From Akkermansia sp. (lineage in GTDB: Bacteria; Verrucomicrobiota; Verrucomicrobiia; Verrucomicrobiales; Akkermansiaceae): a stretch of 50,666 nucleotides of DNA. The position numbers and the translations under genes are program-made. Below, piece after piece: positions 48,548 to 50,666 of this stretch; position 1 is the stretch's first letter; each line of letters begins with the position of its first letter. The DNA lies in contig JAFXCP010000016.1 of the NCBI GenBank assembly GCA_017521405.1, positions 1 to 50,666 of the forward strand. The letters run 5' to 3'. The notes beneath the pieces are model-generated. The model had not been told where the DNA came from and did not search any database. It worked only from the letters and a program-made list of their open reading frames with translations.

Positions 48548-49114
48548 ATGACAGACGCCGAAAAAGAACTTCTGGATATCCTTCTTGCCAAATCCATCAA
48601 GACCGGGCACTTCATCCTCGCCTCCGGTAAAGAAAGCGATTTGTACTGCGATTGCCGCGTAACGGCTCTCGATGCTCGCGGAGCCAATCTTATTGGCGAA
48701 GTGGGTTGGAAAAAAGTGCAGGAGGAAATCTTCCCGCAGTTCCCGCAGGCAGAAGCCATTGGCGGCATGACAATGGGTGCCGATCCCATCTCCTTGGCCG
48801 TGGGCATGTACTCCGCATCTGCGGAAAAACCCCTCAAGGTATTCACCGTGCGTAAGGAAGCCAAGGACCATGGCCGTGGCAAACGCATCGAAGGCAACTT
48901 CGCTGCCGGTCAGCAAGTCATCGTGGTGGATGATGTCATCACCACCGGCGGCTCCACCCTCAAAGCCATCGATGCCATCGAAGCAGAAGGCGGCAAGGTT
49001 GTGGCGGCACTGGTACTCGTAGACCGTCAGGAAGGCGGCCGCGAAGCCATCGAAAGCCGCGGCATCCCCGTATTCCCCATGTTCACACGCGCCAGCATAT
49101 TCGGGGATAAATAA
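48548..49114 (+). CDS. pyrE: Orotate phosphoribosyltransferase
   Basis: Joins orotate and PRPP to give OMP in pyrimidine synthesis. The 188-residue protein has the PRPP motif QVIVVDDVITTGGSTLKAIDAI, the flexible-loop Lys region VRKEAKDHGRGKRIEG, and SIKTGHFILASGKESDLYCDCR at the N-terminus, the orotate-site pattern of the shorter PyrE class. First gene of a probable pair with nagZ (28-nt gap). Start fixed by promoter and family. Confidence 0.95.
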   Translation: MTDAEKELLDILLAKSIKTGHFILASGKESDLYCDCRVTALDARGANLIGEVGWKKVQEEIFPQFPQAEAIGGMTMGADPISLAVGMYSASAEKPLKVFTVRKEAKDHGRGKRIEGNFAAGQQVIVVDDVITTGGSTLKAIDAIEAEGGKVVAALVLVDRQEGGREAIESRGIPVFPMFTRASIFGDK

Positions 49115-49142
49115 GGCGGCCCTCCCCATCCTCTGGTTCGCC

Positions 49143-50204
49143 ATGCTGCCGGTGATTGCAGGTGTGGAAGGTTTGGAGCTTACGCCACGCGAGCGCGAGC
49201 TGTTCTCCCGCCTGCAACCCGCCGGGTATATCCTCTTTAGCCGCAACATTGCCGACTACGAAATCACCCGCGAACTGACGGACGAACTCCGCCACCTGAC
49301 GCAAGGCCCGGATACCCCCATCATCGCCATCGACCAAGAAGGGGGCAGGGTAGTACGCACTGCCGCTCTGGAAGTGGCTGCCCCCTCCGCCTCAGCCCTT
49401 GCTCAAACACGCAGCGAACACCTCATCCGCTGCGCCGCATTGTACAACGCACGCCTTCTGCACACTCTGGGAGTCAACACAAACTTTGCCCCCGTGTTGG
49501 ATATAGCCTCCCCCCACGCCAACGCACTACCCGGCCGTTGCTGGGGAAAGGATAGCCAAGAGGTTATCTCCCGCGCCGGTGTTTGGAATCGCACCCTTTG
49601 CCGCCAAGGCATCCAAACCTGCGGCAAACACTTCCCCGGTATGGGTGCCGCCGAGTGCGACCCCCACTTTGATTTACCCCTCCTCCACGGCACCCGCGAC
49701 GATTTCCTGCGCGAAGCGACCATCCCCTTCACCGCACTCATGCCGGAACTTCCTTCCCTCATGGTGGCGCACCTCCTCATCCCGGAAATAGATGCCCACC
49801 TCCCCACCTCCCTCTCCCCGGAATTGATTCAAGGCTTCCTCCGCGACCAGCTCGGCTACAACGGCATCGTCTTTACCGATGATTTGTGCATGGGCGCCAT
49901 CACCCATCGCTACACCCCGCCCGAATCCGTCCCCATGGCACTTCGCGCCGGATGCGATTTACCCCTCGTCTGCCACAACGCCGTAGAATATCTGGAGGAT
50001 ATCGCCCAAGCCGTCAATTCATTGCCATCGGAACTCTTGGAAATTGTAGAACAACGTATTAGGCGCTTCCGCCTCCACCTTTCCACACTCCCCCCCATGA
50101 CTTTCCTGCAATGGAGGGAATACCTGCGCGATACCGCAGACTTCTGCGCCCGAATCCCGGAGCCTCCCCCCATAGCACCCTCCTCCCCCGTGCAGCAATA
50201 CTAA
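49143..50204 (+). CDS. nagZ: Beta-N-acetylhexosaminidase, GH3 (NagZ type)
   Basis: 353 residues, no signal peptide, so probably cytoplasmic and acting on GlcNAc-anhydroMurNAc muropeptides in peptidoglycan recycling. GH3 motifs: GYILFSRNI, IAIDQEGGRVVR, CGKHFPGMGAAECDPH with the Asp and His of the NagZ catalytic dyad (family KH-x-PGHG-x4-D-S/T-H; here the first loop His is Met), MVAHLLIPEID, and the nucleophile Asp in GIVFTDDLCMGAI. Length is normal for single-domain NagZ. It follows pyrE and ends before the terminal RNA locus. Confidence 0.92.
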   Translation: MLPVIAGVEGLELTPRERELFSRLQPAGYILFSRNIADYEITRELTDELRHLTQGPDTPIIAIDQEGGRVVRTAALEVAAPSASALAQTRSEHLIRCAALYNARLLHTLGVNTNFAPVLDIASPHANALPGRCWGKDSQEVISRAGVWNRTLCRQGIQTCGKHFPGMGAAECDPHFDLPLLHGTRDDFLREATIPFTALMPELPSLMVAHLLIPEIDAHLPTSLSPELIQGFLRDQLGYNGIVFTDDLCMGAITHRYTPPESVPMALRAGCDLPLVCHNAVEYLEDIAQAVNSLPSELLEIVEQRIRRFRLHLSTLPPMTFLQWREYLRDTADFCARIPEPPPIAPSSPVQQY

Positions 50205-50376
50205 GTCAATCCCTCCCATCCCCCGGATGGCAAACAGCACACTTTTGCAAAGCATTCTTTCCCGGCTTTGCCTATACGGCCTGTTCCATGGAAAAAATAG
50301 AGCCTCCTCTAACATCTGGTAATGAGCTTCTTGTAGCATGAGTTGAAAAAAATGGAAAAAAACTTGTCGAATGGGC

Positions 50377-50405
50377 TTGACGTTTCGTGGCAGTTCGTGT
50401 ATAGT
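50377..50405 (+). promoter_or_regulatory. Strong promoter of the right-edge RNA
   Basis: TTGACG (50377-50382), 17-nt spacer, TATAGT (50400-50405). Transcription should start near 50412. The 170 bp before it, after nagZ, hold no gene I can support. Confidence 0.82.
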
Positions 50406-50411
50406 CTGCCC

Positions 50412-50666
50412 CGCACCCCATCACGGGGTTGCCCGAAAAGGTAAGGCGCAAGCGCCCTGCCGGCCGGGCAAGGCAATTTTCCAGTCGTAAGACTTTCCGA
50501 GGCATCGCGGAGCCGCCGCAAGGCAACGCTCCACCGGCTACAACCTGCCGGGTGGGATGCCGGAGAGGATAAAGAGAGGGAAGGAAAAGGTCGTGACGCG
50601 TGCCGTGGTCACACTGCGAAGAGGGATTCCTGCGGGAATCCGGAGCGGGGGACACACGGTACTGCC
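50412..50666 (+). ncRNA. Structured RNA of unknown type, cut by the window edge
   Basis: After the promoter no convincing coding frame appears for 250 nt, but many strong nested helices do. Examples: ACCCC/GGGGT (50415-50429); GCCCG/CGGGC (50431/50469) enclosing GGCG-CAAG-CGCC; GGCATC (50501-50506) with GATGCC (50556-50561) closing a multibranch loop containing GGAGC/GCTCC and CACCGGC/GCCGGGTG; and GGATTCC/GGGAATCC near 50620. It could be a housekeeping RNA (RNase P, tmRNA, 6S), a long riboswitch leader, or a new class. I do not see the RNase P GAGGAAAGTCC or tmRNA 5' signatures. An ATG at 50557 opens a 36-codon frame to the edge, Arg-rich and probably accidental. Confidence 0.55.

Noticed and set aside
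50412-50666. RNase P RNA, tmRNA or cobalamin riboswitch identity for the right-edge RNA
   Set aside because: I looked for GAGGAAAGTCC, the tmRNA 5' GGGGCTGA start and the B12 box and did not find convincing matches; the last bases only loosely recall a B12 3' element. Left unnamed.

Overview
The window is a GC-rich (mostly high-50s percent by eye), densely packed bacterial chromosome segment. Protein style points to Verrucomicrobiota, most likely an Akkermansia-like member. The grounds are a Pmp-type repeat protein ending in a PEP-CTERM signal, several Sel1/TPR secreted proteins, near-absence of Shine-Dalgarno motifs, and an unusual short GT35 glucan phosphorylase-like protein. This is inference from protein character, not from a marker gene.

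Layout. 1-141 is the 3' end of a group II intron (last codons of its maturase, then domains V and VI). 226-3145 (+) is a tight housekeeping run: trmB, tgt, yajC, aroE. It converges at a shared terminator on a minus-strand operon (6743 back to 3246): two small membrane proteins, gatC, gatA, thiD. 6938-8698 (+) carries a secreted metzincin-like protease and a lipoprotein. 12663-8692 (-) is leuC-leuD with a hypothetical gene and a DeoR regulator. rplS (-) and speA (+) diverge at 13.2-13.4 kb. 15.4-20.4 kb holds envelope genes (secreted helical protein, TolC-like lipoprotein, MFS transporter, Sel1 lipoprotein) and trxB. tig and an mscS-type channel converge at 21.9 kb. 22.9-25.4 kb (-) is the repeat-rich PEP-CTERM protein. 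33678-25828 (-) is a long probable operon: argC, NtrC-type regulator, membrane glycosyltransferase-like protein, xseB, dxs, TPR protein, recO. A tRNA-Pro(GGG) gene diverges from argC.

33.9-37.1 kb is an AT-richer accessory island next to that tRNA. It holds a small HTH protein, gene remnants, a Sel1 protein, and a polysaccharide pyruvyltransferase-like domain fused to Sel1 repeats. A tRNA T-arm-like fragment marks its far end. Core genes then resume: TPR protein, rsuA- and rluA-type pseudouridine synthases, GT35 protein, DEAD-box helicase, an isolated nuoA, cobalamin-dependent metH, pyrE, nagZ. The right edge has a strong promoter driving at least 250 nt of highly foldable, apparently non-coding RNA of a type I cannot name.

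The most striking window-wide signal is promoter placement. Many genes have a sigma70-like promoter (TTGnnn, 16-17 nt, TAnnnT-like) whose -10 box ends only 7-11 nt before the ATG, and almost no gene has a Shine-Dalgarno sequence. This implies widespread leaderless or near-leaderless mRNAs and helps choose several start codons. Other points of note are a Tgt that has lost all four expected zinc ligands, a GT35 protein lacking the PLP lysine, and a 48-codon gene with a perfect palindrome inside its promoter spacer. No CRISPR array, transposase, integrase or prophage was seen.
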